A stretch of DNA of 33,932 nucleotides, from contig JBBQGT010000015.1 of NCBI GenBank assembly GCA_038323265.1, positions 1 to 33,932 on the forward strand, given 5' to 3'. Under the pieces are notes generated by a model. It ran no database searches and was not told the origin of the DNA. It was given only the letters and a program-made list of their open reading frames with translations. Made by a program: the position numbers and the translations under genes. Positions 22,847 to 29,531 of this stretch are shown piece after piece. Positions within the stretch are counted from its first letter, which is position 1; every line of letters starts with the position of its first letter. Source of the stretch: PNKC01 sp038323265 (GTDB lineage: Bacteria; Chloroflexota; Dehalococcoidia; Tepidiformales; Tepidiformaceae).

Positions 22847-23099
22847 CGATTTGCCACTTGTCTCCAACTTCGACCCACTTGCTCCAGACGACGCGTGTTG
22901 TGTCGCCGACGTAGCTGATCTCGGCTTCGTTGTTGCCGAGGTCCTTCACTTCGAAGCTTTTCGCCGTGATTGGGCCAGCGGCCATCATCGACATCACCTT
23001 AGACATGCCTGCGGGCGTGAAATCGCCCATCAGACCAGCCATGTTGCCGGATACCACATCCTGGCCGTGCCGGGTTTGCGTTGCTTTGAGGTCTGCCAT
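22827..23099 (-). CDS. SnoaL/NTF2-like small protein, paralogue 1
   Basis: 90 residues. The ATG at 23099 (MADLKATQ) is preferred over 23108 because GGAGA then lies at a usable distance; it touches the 23108 ATG. Similar to the next gene: HGQDVVSGNMAGLMGDFTPAGMSKVMSMM matches that gene's helix in two segments, and VVWSKWVEVGDKWQIDDV matches its final strands. It is divergent from the DGPF/YCII gene across a 183-bp spacer carrying the ECF42 promoter. Confidence 0.6.
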   Translation of the reverse strand: MADLKATQTRHGQDVVSGNMAGLMGDFTPAGMSKVMSMMAAGPITAKSFEVKDLGNNEAEISYVGDTTRVVWSKWVEVGDKWQIDDVAQR

Positions 23100-23208
23100 G
23101 TCAGTCATTCTCCTTTGCCGAACGAACGGTATGGGGAGGATATGCGGCTCAGGAACCGCGGGCAATCCGCACGTGAACGTGCTGGCTACCGGCCGTTTAC
23201 TCGCAGGG

Positions 23209-23235
23209 TGTCGAAACCGCCCTTGGGCGTTCGTC
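23209..23235 (+). promoter_or_regulatory. ECF42-type sigma factor promoter
   Basis: TGTCGA at 23209-23214 and CGTC at 23232-23235 are separated by 17 bases. From memory, ECF42 target promoters carry TGTCGA at -35 and CG(A/T)C at -10, so this is an exact match in the expected place, 47 bases before the DGPF/YCII gene and in cis to the ECF42 gene. AAGGAG at 23271-23276 is the ribosome site. A TACGAT box at 23253-23258 could be a separate housekeeping -10. Confidence 0.7.
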
Positions 23236-23282
23236 CAATTGCTGCGAAGCCCTACGATACTGGCCTCGCTAAGGAGACCACG

Positions 23283-23633
23283 ATGCGTTATTTGTTCCTG
23301 GTCTATACGAGCGAAGCGGATGACGTCGCGGAAGGTACGCCGGAACGGGCGTCGATCATGCAGCGCTACGGAGCCCTCTCGCAGGAGCTAAGGGAAGCTG
23401 GAGTCCACCTCGGCGGCGAACGGCTCCAGCCGATCGCCGCTGCCACGACGGTCCGCGTCCGCGATGGCAAGACAATGATTACCGACGGCCCCTTCGCCGA
23501 AACTAAGGAGCAGCTCGGCGGGTACTATCTGCTCGATTGCAAGGACCTGGACGAGGCGCTTGCCTTCGCTGCCAAAATCCCGAGCGCCGACTACGGCTCG
23601 ATCGAAGTGCGGCCGCTCATGGAAATGGCCTAA
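23283..23633 (+). CDS. YCII-related DGPF-domain protein
   Basis: 116 residues with the hallmark ITDGPFAETKEQLGGYYLLD near residue 70 (DGPF followed by the ETKE motif) and a ferredoxin-like strand/helix pattern: MRYLFLVYTSE at the start, IEVRPLMEMA at the end. DGPF proteins are typical target genes of neighbouring ECF42 sigma factors; biochemical function is unknown. AAGGAG lies seven bases before the ATG. It is 25 bases upstream of the sigma gene and presumably co-transcribed from the ECF42 promoter, giving autoregulation. Confidence 0.88.
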   Translation: MRYLFLVYTSEADDVAEGTPERASIMQRYGALSQELREAGVHLGGERLQPIAAATTVRVRDGKTMITDGPFAETKEQLGGYYLLDCKDLDEALAFAAKIPSADYGSIEVRPLMEMA

Positions 23634-23658
23634 GGCTGGCCGAGACCGGTTGGATGCA

Positions 23659-24888
23659 ATGAGTCCCGAACGCCAGGCGCTCGATGCCGTGTTCCGCCAA
23701 GAGCATGGCCGCATCCTCTCTTCGCTCATCGGCATCCTCCGCGATTTCGACCTCGCTGAGGATGCCTTGCAAGAAGCGCTCGCCACCGCCATCCAAACCT
23801 GGCCGCGTGACGGAGTGCCGCGCAGTCCGGCGTCGTGGCTCATCACAACGTCGCGGCGCAAAGCACTGGACCGCCTGCGACGCGCTCAGGTGGGGTCGCG
23901 GAAGCTCGCCGAAGCCGCAGTGCTCGCCAACCTCGAACGGGAGGAGCCCGACCCTCCGATGGAAAGCGTCATCACCGACGACCGCCTCCGCCTTATCTTC
24001 ACGTGCTGCCACCCGGCGCTGGCGGCCGAATCCCGCGCCGCCCTAACACTGCGCACCCTTTGTGGCCTAACCACGGCGGAGATCGCACGCGCGTTTCTGG
24101 TGCCTGAAGCTACCCTGGCCCAACGCCTGGTCCGCGCCAAGCAGAAGATTCGTGATGCGGGCATCCCGTACGTCATCCCCGCCGACAGCGACCTCCCGGA
24201 GCGGTTGCAATCGGTGCTGGCAGTCATCTACCTCGTCTTCAACGAGGGCTATTCCGCCACCTCGGTCGACACGCTGGTGCGCCGCGACCTTTGCGCCGAA
24301 GCGATCGGCCTCGGGCGCCTGCTGGTCGAATTGATGCCCGATGAGCCGGAGGCGCGCGGACTGCTGGCGCTCATGCTGCTCCACGATTCGCGCCGCGAGA
24401 CGCGCCTCGATGCGGCTGGTCAGCTCGTGCTGCTCGAAGCTCAGGAGCGTAGCCGCTGGGATCATGCGCAAATTCACGAAGGCATCGAAGTGTTGGAGGG
24501 CGCGCTGAGGCGCCGCCGGCCGGGGCCGTACCAGTTGCAGGCCGCCATCGGCGCGGTCCACGCCGAAGCGGCCACCGCCGCGGATACGGACTGGCCGCAG
24601 ATAGCAGCCCTTTACGAACGTCTCGCTGACCTGGTGCGCTCACCAGTGATTGAGTTGAACTGGGCGGTGGCGGTCGCAATGGTCGATGGTCCTCAGCGCG
24701 GCCTCGACATGCTGGTCCCACTAACCGAACGCCTCGACACCTACCAGCCATTTCACGCGGCGCGCGCCGACTTCTTGCGGCGGTTGGGCCGCGTGGCCGA
24801 GGCGGTGGCCGCCTACCAGCGGGCAATGGGGCTGACGACCAACGCGGCGGAGCTGGGTTTTCTCAGGCGGCGTGTGGCCGCGCTGTGA
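23659..24888 (+). CDS. ECF42-group sigma factor with C-terminal extension
   Basis: 409 residues, much longer than an ordinary ECF sigma. Region 2 spans about 10-80 (EHGRILSSLIGILRDFDLAEDALQEAL, two segments; PASWLITTSRRKALDRLRR). Region 4 lies near 120-180 (RAALTLRTLCGLTTAEIARAFLV, APEATLAQRLVRAKQKIRDA in part). A helical TPR/SnoaL-like extension of over 200 residues follows (ERLQSVLAVIYLVFNEGYSA, ALLEAQERSRWDHAQI in part, LNWAVAVAMVDG, FLRRLGRVAEAVAAYQRAMG). This organisation and the adjacent DGPF gene identify ECF42, where the extension, not an anti-sigma, is thought to control activity. No anti-sigma gene is present. The ATG at 23659 has only a weak ribosome site. Confidence 0.9.
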   Translation: MSPERQALDAVFRQEHGRILSSLIGILRDFDLAEDALQEALATAIQTWPRDGVPRSPASWLITTSRRKALDRLRRAQVGSRKLAEAAVLANLEREEPDPPMESVITDDRLRLIFTCCHPALAAESRAALTLRTLCGLTTAEIARAFLVPEATLAQRLVRAKQKIRDAGIPYVIPADSDLPERLQSVLAVIYLVFNEGYSATSVDTLVRRDLCAEAIGLGRLLVELMPDEPEARGLLALMLLHDSRRETRLDAAGQLVLLEAQERSRWDHAQIHEGIEVLEGALRRRRPGPYQLQAAIGAVHAEAATAADTDWPQIAALYERLADLVRSPVIELNWAVAVAMVDGPQRGLDMLVPLTERLDTYQPFHAARADFLRRLGRVAEAVAAYQRAMGLTTNAAELGFLRRRVAAL

Positions 24889-24919
24889 GGGATACCGCGA
24901 TAGATGTCCTCCCGAGAGG

Positions 24920-24925
24920 TAGAAT
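24920..24925 (+). promoter_or_regulatory. -10 box in front of the damaged antitoxin
   Basis: TAGAAT followed by six bases and then GTC at 24932-24934, where a leaderless start codon would be expected. This shows where the antitoxin gene should begin. Confidence 0.5.
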
Positions 24926-24931
24926 AGTCGA

Positions 24932-25165
24932 GTCCCTAAAATCCAAGTCCTGCTCTCACGCGATGAGAACGCTGCGATTGAATCGGAAGCGCGCCGCCTT
25001 GGCGTTTCCAAGAGTGAAGTCGTTCGACTTGGTGTGAAACCGGGTCAAAGCTACCGAGCCGTGGGTAAGCCCGTTCGAAGCCTGATCGGCATCGTCAAAG
25101 ATGAGGGCCCCATGAACATGGGCCGCAACCATGACGACTACCTCTACCCGGTGGAAAGACTTTAG
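24932..25165 (+). pseudogene. Start-lost ribbon-helix-helix (VapB-like) antitoxin
   Basis: An open frame of 77 codons reads PKIQVLLSRDENAAIESEARRLGVSKSEVVRLGV over its first part (two adjacent segments), the strand-helix-helix of CopG/RHH antitoxins. It ends with SLIGIVKDEGPM...HDDYLYP, the tail style of VapB antitoxins that usually precede a PIN-domain toxin. No ATG, GTG or TTG exists at the expected position. The codon six bases after the -10 box is GTC, one base from GTG. Either the start was lost, or a non-canonical start is used, or there is a sequencing error. No PIN toxin follows; the stop overlaps the RelE remnant. Homology by eye only. Confidence 0.65.
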
Positions 25166-25418
25166 CGGTAGGCGTCGCGCCGATTCGCTACGCGGAGGAT
25201 TTCCATTCGTCGTGGATGGGTTGTGAACACGAATACCGCCCTCCAGTCGCCGACTCTGACTCGCCACTCATTATCATTGCCCTCGAGTTTGCGTACATCC
25301 CTCCGCCAGTTCGCGCGAAGGCCTCGATTCGGTGAGCGATCCGGCGAGCAGTCCGCGGATCAACGCGGCTGATAGCTGCCAGGTTGGTCTTCGCTTCCGC
25401 CCTCCAGACCACCTCCAC
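25162..25418 (-). pseudogene. Frameshifted RelE/ParE-type toxin
   Basis: From GTG 25418 the frame reads VEVVWRAEAKTNLAAISRV and RRIAHRIEAFARTGGG, the start of a RelE-family ribosome-dependent mRNase. One base is then missing around 25297-25306. In the -1 frame the family tail continues perfectly: DVRKLEGNDNEWRVRVGDWR, AVFVFTTHPRRMEILRVANR, RDAYR and TAA at 25162-25164. The conserved Arg residues of the WRVRVGDWRAVF strand are therefore out of frame, and the toxin is inactive unless frameshifting or sequence error restores it. It follows its antitoxin with one intervening base. Confidence 0.85.
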
Positions 25419-25419
25419 T

Positions 25420-25662
25420 CTACAAGCCCAACTGGGCCAAGAGTTCGGCGGTACTGAGTCCACCCTCGGCGCCGAGCGACTCCCTTGCCTTGTCCAGAAT
25501 CGCCCGCTCGTATTCCGGCACCGGCTCATCGTCGATCGGCGCAGCCATCAACGCTCGCAGTACCGGATCCTCAGGAAGTGCACTCAAAATCCGTTTGGCA
25601 TGGTCCAGTTCGCATTCGGGCAGCATGTTCAGGATAGTCTGGAGTTCGGCGCGGCTGGTCAT
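25420..25662 (-). CDS. Antitoxin of the RelE-type module
   Basis: 80 residues, intact, beginning MTSRAELQTILNMLPECELD and ending STAELLAQLGL. Acidic and helical, with a Leu-rich C-terminal segment. It is placed directly before the toxin remnant in the usual antitoxin-first order. Its DNA-binding class cannot be assigned by eye. An extended -10 (TGCTATACT) seven bases before the ATG gives a leaderless transcript. With its toxin frameshifted, it may persist as an orphan repressor. Confidence 0.65.
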   Translation of the reverse strand: MTSRAELQTILNMLPECELDHAKRILSALPEDPVLRALMAAPIDDEPVPEYERAILDKARESLGAEGGLSTAELLAQLGL

Positions 25663-25669
25663 GGCGCTA

Positions 25670-25678
25670 AGTATAGCA
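25670..25678 (-). promoter_or_regulatory. Extended -10 promoter of the antitoxin, leaderless start
   Basis: TGCTATACT on the minus strand, then 7 nt and the ATG at 25662. The same nine bases occur in the aroH-aroF promoter at 31224-31232. Confidence 0.6.
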
Positions 25679-25725
25679 AGCCGTCGAGAGTGTCCTAGAT
25701 AAAGCCGTGGCCGAACTTTGCTGAG

Positions 25726-26967
25726 TCACACCAGCCGCAGCCAGCGTCGTTTCCCCACCTGCACTACGCAACCGCGCCGCGCCGGAGTCGTTGGCTCCAC
25801 CACCAGCCCGTCCATCGTCACTGCGCGTTGTTCGAACAGGCGCCGCGCTTCGCGCTTGCTGGGCACCGCGCCGTTCGCCAGCAGCACGTCCAGCAGCAGT
25901 TCGCCGTCCTTGACCTTGTGTTCAGGCATCGCGTCTGGCGCTTCTTTGCGCTGGACCGTGCGTTCGAAGCGGCCTTCGGCCTCCACCGCAGCCTCGTCCC
26001 CCCAGAACTCCGAGACAATCGTCCGCGCCAGCAGCTTCTTCGTTTCCATCGGGTTGCGCCGCCCAGCATCCAGACCGCGGACGATCTCTTTGACCTCGGC
26101 ACGGTCCATGTTGGTCGCCAGCACAAAAAAATCGTCGAGCACGTCGTCTGGGAGGGACATCGCCTTGCCGTATTGCTCCTCGGGCGAGTCGTTCACGCCG
26201 ATGTGGTTGCCAGTCGTCTTGGACATGCGCGCTTTACCGTCGAGGCCCACGAGAATCGGCATCGTCACCGGAACGTGCGGCTTCTGGCCGGCGTCCTCCT
26301 GGATCTTGCGGCCGGCCATCAGGTTAAAGAGCTGCTCAGTGCCGCCCACCTGCACGTCGCACGCCAAGGCGAAGGCGTCGTAACCTTGCATGAGGGCGTA
26401 CAGAAACTCGTGCAGGTAGACCGCCTCACCGTCGTCAAAACGTTTGCGGAAGTTGTCGCGGCGCAGCATCTCCGCCACCGTGAATCTCGACATCAACGAG
26501 ATGACGTCCGGGAATTGCAGCGCGCCTAGCCATTCTGAGTTGTGGCGCAGTTCCGTCTTCTCCTTGTCGAGGATCTTGGCGGCCTGTTCGAAGTACGTCT
26601 GCTCGTTCGCCTTGATGTCTTCCGGCGTAAGGACCGGGCGCAACTTGTTCTTGTCGCTTGGGTCGCCAATGAGCGCGGTGTAATCGCCGATCAGGAAGAT
26701 GGCATGATGCCCGAACTGCTGGAACTGCCGCAGCTTCCGCAACGGCACGGTGTGTCCCAGCGTTAGCGACGTGGCCGTCGGGTCGATGCCGAGGTAGACG
26801 CGCAGCGGTCGGTCCTCCATCAGCAACCCGCGAAGTTCGCGCTCCATCTGGCGGCGAAGCAATTCATCGCCGTAGTCCACGCCACTCATCAAAACGGCCA
26901 GTTGATCATCGACGGGAGTCATCTGGCGCGGCATCCGTGCCGCCTTGGACGATTCTTCGTCGCTCAC
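25726..26967 (-). CDS. tyrS: Tyrosyl-tRNA synthetase
   Basis: 413 residues; attaches Tyr to tRNA-Tyr. Class I features: the HIGH-type motif TSLTLGHTVPLRKL near residue 72, the Tyr/tRNA helix ALACDVQVGGTEQLFNLMAGRK, and the KMSKS-type loop ARMSKTTGN near residue 238. The C-terminal S4 RNA-binding domain (GAVPSKREARRLFEQRAVTMDG) is complete. This is the TyrZ-like (type 2) form rather than the E. coli form. The start is GTG at 26967, overlapping the ribF stop by four bases (GTGA). It is convergent with nothing; the antitoxin promoter lies just beyond its end. Confidence 0.95.
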   Translation of the reverse strand: MSDEESSKAARMPRQMTPVDDQLAVLMSGVDYGDELLRRQMERELRGLLMEDRPLRVYLGIDPTATSLTLGHTVPLRKLRQFQQFGHHAIFLIGDYTALIGDPSDKNKLRPVLTPEDIKANEQTYFEQAAKILDKEKTELRHNSEWLGALQFPDVISLMSRFTVAEMLRRDNFRKRFDDGEAVYLHEFLYALMQGYDAFALACDVQVGGTEQLFNLMAGRKIQEDAGQKPHVPVTMPILVGLDGKARMSKTTGNHIGVNDSPEEQYGKAMSLPDDVLDDFFVLATNMDRAEVKEIVRGLDAGRRNPMETKKLLARTIVSEFWGDEAAVEAEGRFERTVQRKEAPDAMPEHKVKDGELLLDVLLANGAVPSKREARRLFEQRAVTMDGLVVEPTTPARRGCVVQVGKRRWLRLV

Positions 26968-27896
26968 TGCAGCGCCGCCCGTGCAGATTTGACATCCTCA
27001 GCGATCTGGGCCTTCAGGGCGTCGATACCCGGGAACGTCGCTTCGCCCCGAATGCGATGGATCACTTCGAGGTCCATGCGTTCACCGTAGATGTCGCCTT
27101 CAAAATCGAGCAGGTAGGTCTCGACCGATACGTGGCCGGCGTCGAACGTTGGGCGGGTGCCGATGTTCGTCGCGCCATCGAATTCGCGGTGACCGACGCG
27201 CGAGCGGGTCGCGTAGACGCCCAGGCCGGGCAACGCGCGATCCGCCGCCACCGAGATGTTCGCCGTTGGGAAGCCGATAGTCCGGCCCCGTTCAAAGCCG
27301 TGCACCACGGGCCCGCCGAGCGTGTAGTTGCGGCCCAGGAGCGCTGTCACGCGCTCCATTTCGCCTTCGGCGAGGGCCTTGCGGACCGCGGTTGAGCTAT
27401 AGCGCTCGTGGTCGTGCATCAGCGGCTCTATCTGAACCACTTCGAACCCGAGCTCAGCGCCGAGGAGGCGCATGCGGTCGGTGGTGTCCTTGGGCGCGCC
27501 GCGGCCGAACGCCGCATCCGGCCCCAACACCATCAGGCGCATGCCGAGCGTCTCGTAGAAGCACCGCGCAAGGTCTTCAGCAGACACTTCGCTGACCTCG
27601 CCCGTGAAGGTCAACGGGATGACCCAATCAGCGCCGGCCGCGCGCAGCAATTCCATGCGATCTTCGAGCGAAGTCAGGTAGCTAGGCCGGATCTCCGGGC
27701 GGAGCACGGTGATCGGGTGGGGGTGAAGGGTGACCACGCCGGGCGCAAGGGCGCGCTTGCGAGCCTCGTCGCGCAGGCGGGCGAGCAGGGCCTGGTGGCC
27801 GCGGTGTACGCCGTCCAGCACGCCGATGGTGAGCGCCGTATCCGGGCCGGGCGCGCCAGCCGTCAGTTGTGCGCGCGTAAACGCGGGAATGACCAT
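26964..27896 (-). CDS. ribF: Bifunctional riboflavin kinase / FAD synthetase
   Basis: 310 residues. Phosphorylates riboflavin to FMN and adenylates it to FAD. FAD-synthetase half: GVLDGVHRGHQALL (residues 25-38) with GxFDGxHxGH-type loop, then SSTAVRKALAEGE. Riboflavin-kinase half from about residue 190: GFERGRTIGFPTANIS, TNIGTRPTF, VSVETYLLDFEGDIYG and IRGEATFPGIDALKAQI. ATG 27896 is preceded by a TACTCT -10 box six bases upstream, so translation is probably leaderless. First gene of the ribF-tyrS operon. Confidence 0.95.
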   Translation of the reverse strand: MVIPAFTRAQLTAGAPGPDTALTIGVLDGVHRGHQALLARLRDEARKRALAPGVVTLHPHPITVLRPEIRPSYLTSLEDRMELLRAAGADWVIPLTFTGEVSEVSAEDLARCFYETLGMRLMVLGPDAAFGRGAPKDTTDRMRLLGAELGFEVVQIEPLMHDHERYSSTAVRKALAEGEMERVTALLGRNYTLGGPVVHGFERGRTIGFPTANISVAADRALPGLGVYATRSRVGHREFDGATNIGTRPTFDAGHVSVETYLLDFEGDIYGERMDLEVIHRIRGEATFPGIDALKAQIAEDVKSARAALQ

Positions 27897-27902
27897 GGGC
27901 CA

Positions 27903-27908
27903 AGAGTA
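27903..27908 (-). promoter_or_regulatory. -10 box of ribF, leaderless start
   Basis: TACTCT on the minus strand followed by six bases and the ribF ATG; no Shine-Dalgarno. Confidence 0.5.
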
Positions 27909-27971
27909 TCAGCACGGCGCGAATGAGGCATGGCACGCCGGGGCTCAACCAGTCCGGCGGTGCGGATCCCC

Positions 27972-27977
27972 TATACT
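27972..27977 (+). promoter_or_regulatory. -10 box of the zinc-ribbon gene, leaderless start
   Basis: TATACT followed by seven bases and the ATG at 27985. It is divergent from the ribF promoter about 65 bp away. Confidence 0.6.
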
Positions 27978-27984
27978 TCGGGTA

Positions 27985-28221
27985 ATGCACTGTCCCGCCT
28001 GTTCGTCCGAATCGTTAACCCCGCCCGCGTCCGTCTCCCAGGTCAGCCTGACGTGGCGAGTCAGGGACGACGAAACGCCTGGCAAGAGCCGGATGGCCTC
28101 AGGGTTCAAGGTGCATTTTGTGCGGGTCTGTGCGGATTGCGGGTACGTCCTCTGGTTCCTCGATGAGATATCGCGAACACGCGTGGCGGAATCGCTGCCG
28201 CTCCTCGAACCGTTCGAATAG
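27985..28221 (+). CDS. Small zinc-ribbon protein of unknown function
   Basis: 78 residues with two CxxC knuckles: MHCPACSSE at the N-terminus and RVCADCGYVLWFLD near residue 50. The spacing of about 43 residues fits a single zinc ribbon. Similar small proteins (CPxC ... CxxCG followed by a hydrophobic/Tyr strand) are common hypothetical genes with no assigned role. The leaderless -10 box sets the start; longer readings of the frame lie over ribF. It is divergent from ribF-tyrS. Confidence 0.75.
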   Translation: MHCPACSSESLTPPASVSQVSLTWRVRDDETPGKSRMASGFKVHFVRVCADCGYVLWFLDEISRTRVAESLPLLEPFE

Positions 28222-28283
28222 CGCGCTGTGGTGGCCCTTCCCAACCGGCGATGAGTGGACGTGGCGAGGACCCGCGTGCCCCG

Positions 28284-28309
28284 TACTATTGAGAGAGAGC
28301 GCGCGGAGG
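28284..28309 (+). promoter_or_regulatory. -10 box and ribosome site of the second thioesterase
   Basis: TACTAT at 28284-28289 and GGAGG at 28305-28309, five bases before the ATG at 28315. This is a leadered arrangement, unlike its upstream neighbour. Confidence 0.5.
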
Positions 28310-28314
28310 CTGAC

Positions 28315-28719
28315 ATGGACAATCAGGCAGCGGTGATTCAGAAGCGGTTCGCCGGGTTCTTCCCGGAGATGCTCGGTATTCGCATCGTCGAGGCCACTCC
28401 GGAACGCGTGCTCGCCGAACTCGAGGTTCGCGACGAGATGTGCACGGTGCCCGGCATCCTCCACGGCGGCGCCGTGATGGCCTTCGCCGATACCGTTGGT
28501 GCCGTTGGCACGGTGCTCAACCTGCCTGAGGGGGCTGGAACCACCACGCTCGAATCGAAAACGAACTTTTTCGGACCGGGCCCGGCGGGCACAACGATCA
28601 CCGCCGAATGCCTGCCGCTACATCGCGGCCGCCGCACCATGGTCTGGCAGACGAACGTGCGCAACGCCGAAGGCAAGCTCATCGCCCAGGTCACACAGAC
28701 TCAGATGGTGCTGACCTAG
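28315..28719 (+). CDS. PaaI-type hotdog-fold acyl-CoA thioesterase
   Basis: 134 residues. VPGILHGGAVMAFADTVGAVGTV near residues 43-65 (two overlapping motifs) contains the HGG turn and the following Asp used by PaaI/FcbC-like thioesterases. ESKTNFFGPGPAGTTITAEC and VRNAEGKLIAQVTQTQ form the remaining strands. It is distinct in sequence from the thioesterase beside aat, so the two are old paralogues. GGAGG fixes the start at 28315. Substrate unknown. It is convergent with scpA, 22 bases between stops, with no terminator seen. Confidence 0.85.
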   Translation: MDNQAAVIQKRFAGFFPEMLGIRIVEATPERVLAELEVRDEMCTVPGILHGGAVMAFADTVGAVGTVLNLPEGAGTTTLESKTNFFGPGPAGTTITAECLPLHRGRRTMVWQTNVRNAEGKLIAQVTQTQMVLT

Positions 28720-28741
28720 CCTGGGTCCGATCCCTGAGGCG

Positions 28742-29467
28742 TTAGCCGACCGCCACCTTCACCGCCACCACCTCAATGTCGCCCCACGAGGCGTCCTGGC
28801 GGGCATCGCATTCGCCGGACTTGAGCAGTTCGAGGATGGCCATGAACGAGACCACCACTTCGAGCCGGTCCTTGCACTCCATAATCGCGCGCCGGAATGA
28901 GAACTTGCCGCGCTTGTGCAGCCGCTCGCGAAAGTCCATCACCCGGTCGGTCAACGTCATCGCGGTGTCGCGCACGATGACGGACTTCGCGCGTACGACA
29001 GGCTTGCGCCCGAGGATTTCGCGCATGATTTCGGCCAGCTTGTCGACTGTGACGCTGGCGAGGCCGGTCCCTTCCGGGACGATCAGCGGCGGCGCCATGC
29101 GGGCATAAGAGTGCATTCCCGATTCCTGCCGTTGCTCGAGCATGTTCACCACTTCGGTGAAGCGTTTGTACTCGCGCAGCAAGTCTACGAGTTCACGGCC
29201 CACATCGTCGTCCTCGATCTCCGCCTCGGGATCGGCCTCCGGGCGGGGCAGCAAGGCCTTCGATTTGAGGTAGATCAGCTTCGCCCCGACAGAGACAAAC
29301 TCCGCAAGGGCGTGGGGTTCAAAACCATCGCCCCCGCGGATTGCCTTCAGGTACTGGTCGGTGACGCTCACCAGCGAGACGGCCGTAATGTCGAGGTCGT
29401 CGCGCTCAATCAGATGCAGCAGCAGGTCCAGCGGACCTTCAAAAACGGGGAGGCTGATTTCGGCCAT
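28742..29467 (-). CDS. scpA: Segregation and condensation protein A
   Basis: 241-residue kleisin subunit of the Smc-ScpAB condensin, which bridges the Smc heads during chromosome segregation. The N-terminal signature VFEGPLDLLLHLIERDDLDI and the helix SVGAKLIYLKSKALLP bind the Smc neck; the C-terminal winged-helix region includes RAIMECKDRLEVVVSFMAILELLKSGE in two segments. ATG 29467 (MAEISLPVFEG) is chosen from homology; a GGGAG lies close upstream. An in-frame ATG at 29509 would add 14 residues. It follows aroF by 64 bases and may be read from the same transcript; scpB is not in the window. Confidence 0.93.
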   Translation of the reverse strand: MAEISLPVFEGPLDLLLHLIERDDLDITAVSLVSVTDQYLKAIRGGDGFEPHALAEFVSVGAKLIYLKSKALLPRPEADPEAEIEDDDVGRELVDLLREYKRFTEVVNMLEQRQESGMHSYARMAPPLIVPEGTGLASVTVDKLAEIMREILGRKPVVRAKSVIVRDTAMTLTDRVMDFRERLHKRGKFSFRRAIMECKDRLEVVVSFMAILELLKSGECDARQDASWGDIEVVAVKVAVG

Positions 29468-29531
29468 GACTCCCGATAGGGCTGCGCCACCTCGCCGGGG
29501 CGTCCCCATCCTGGTCTTACGACCCTCTCCG

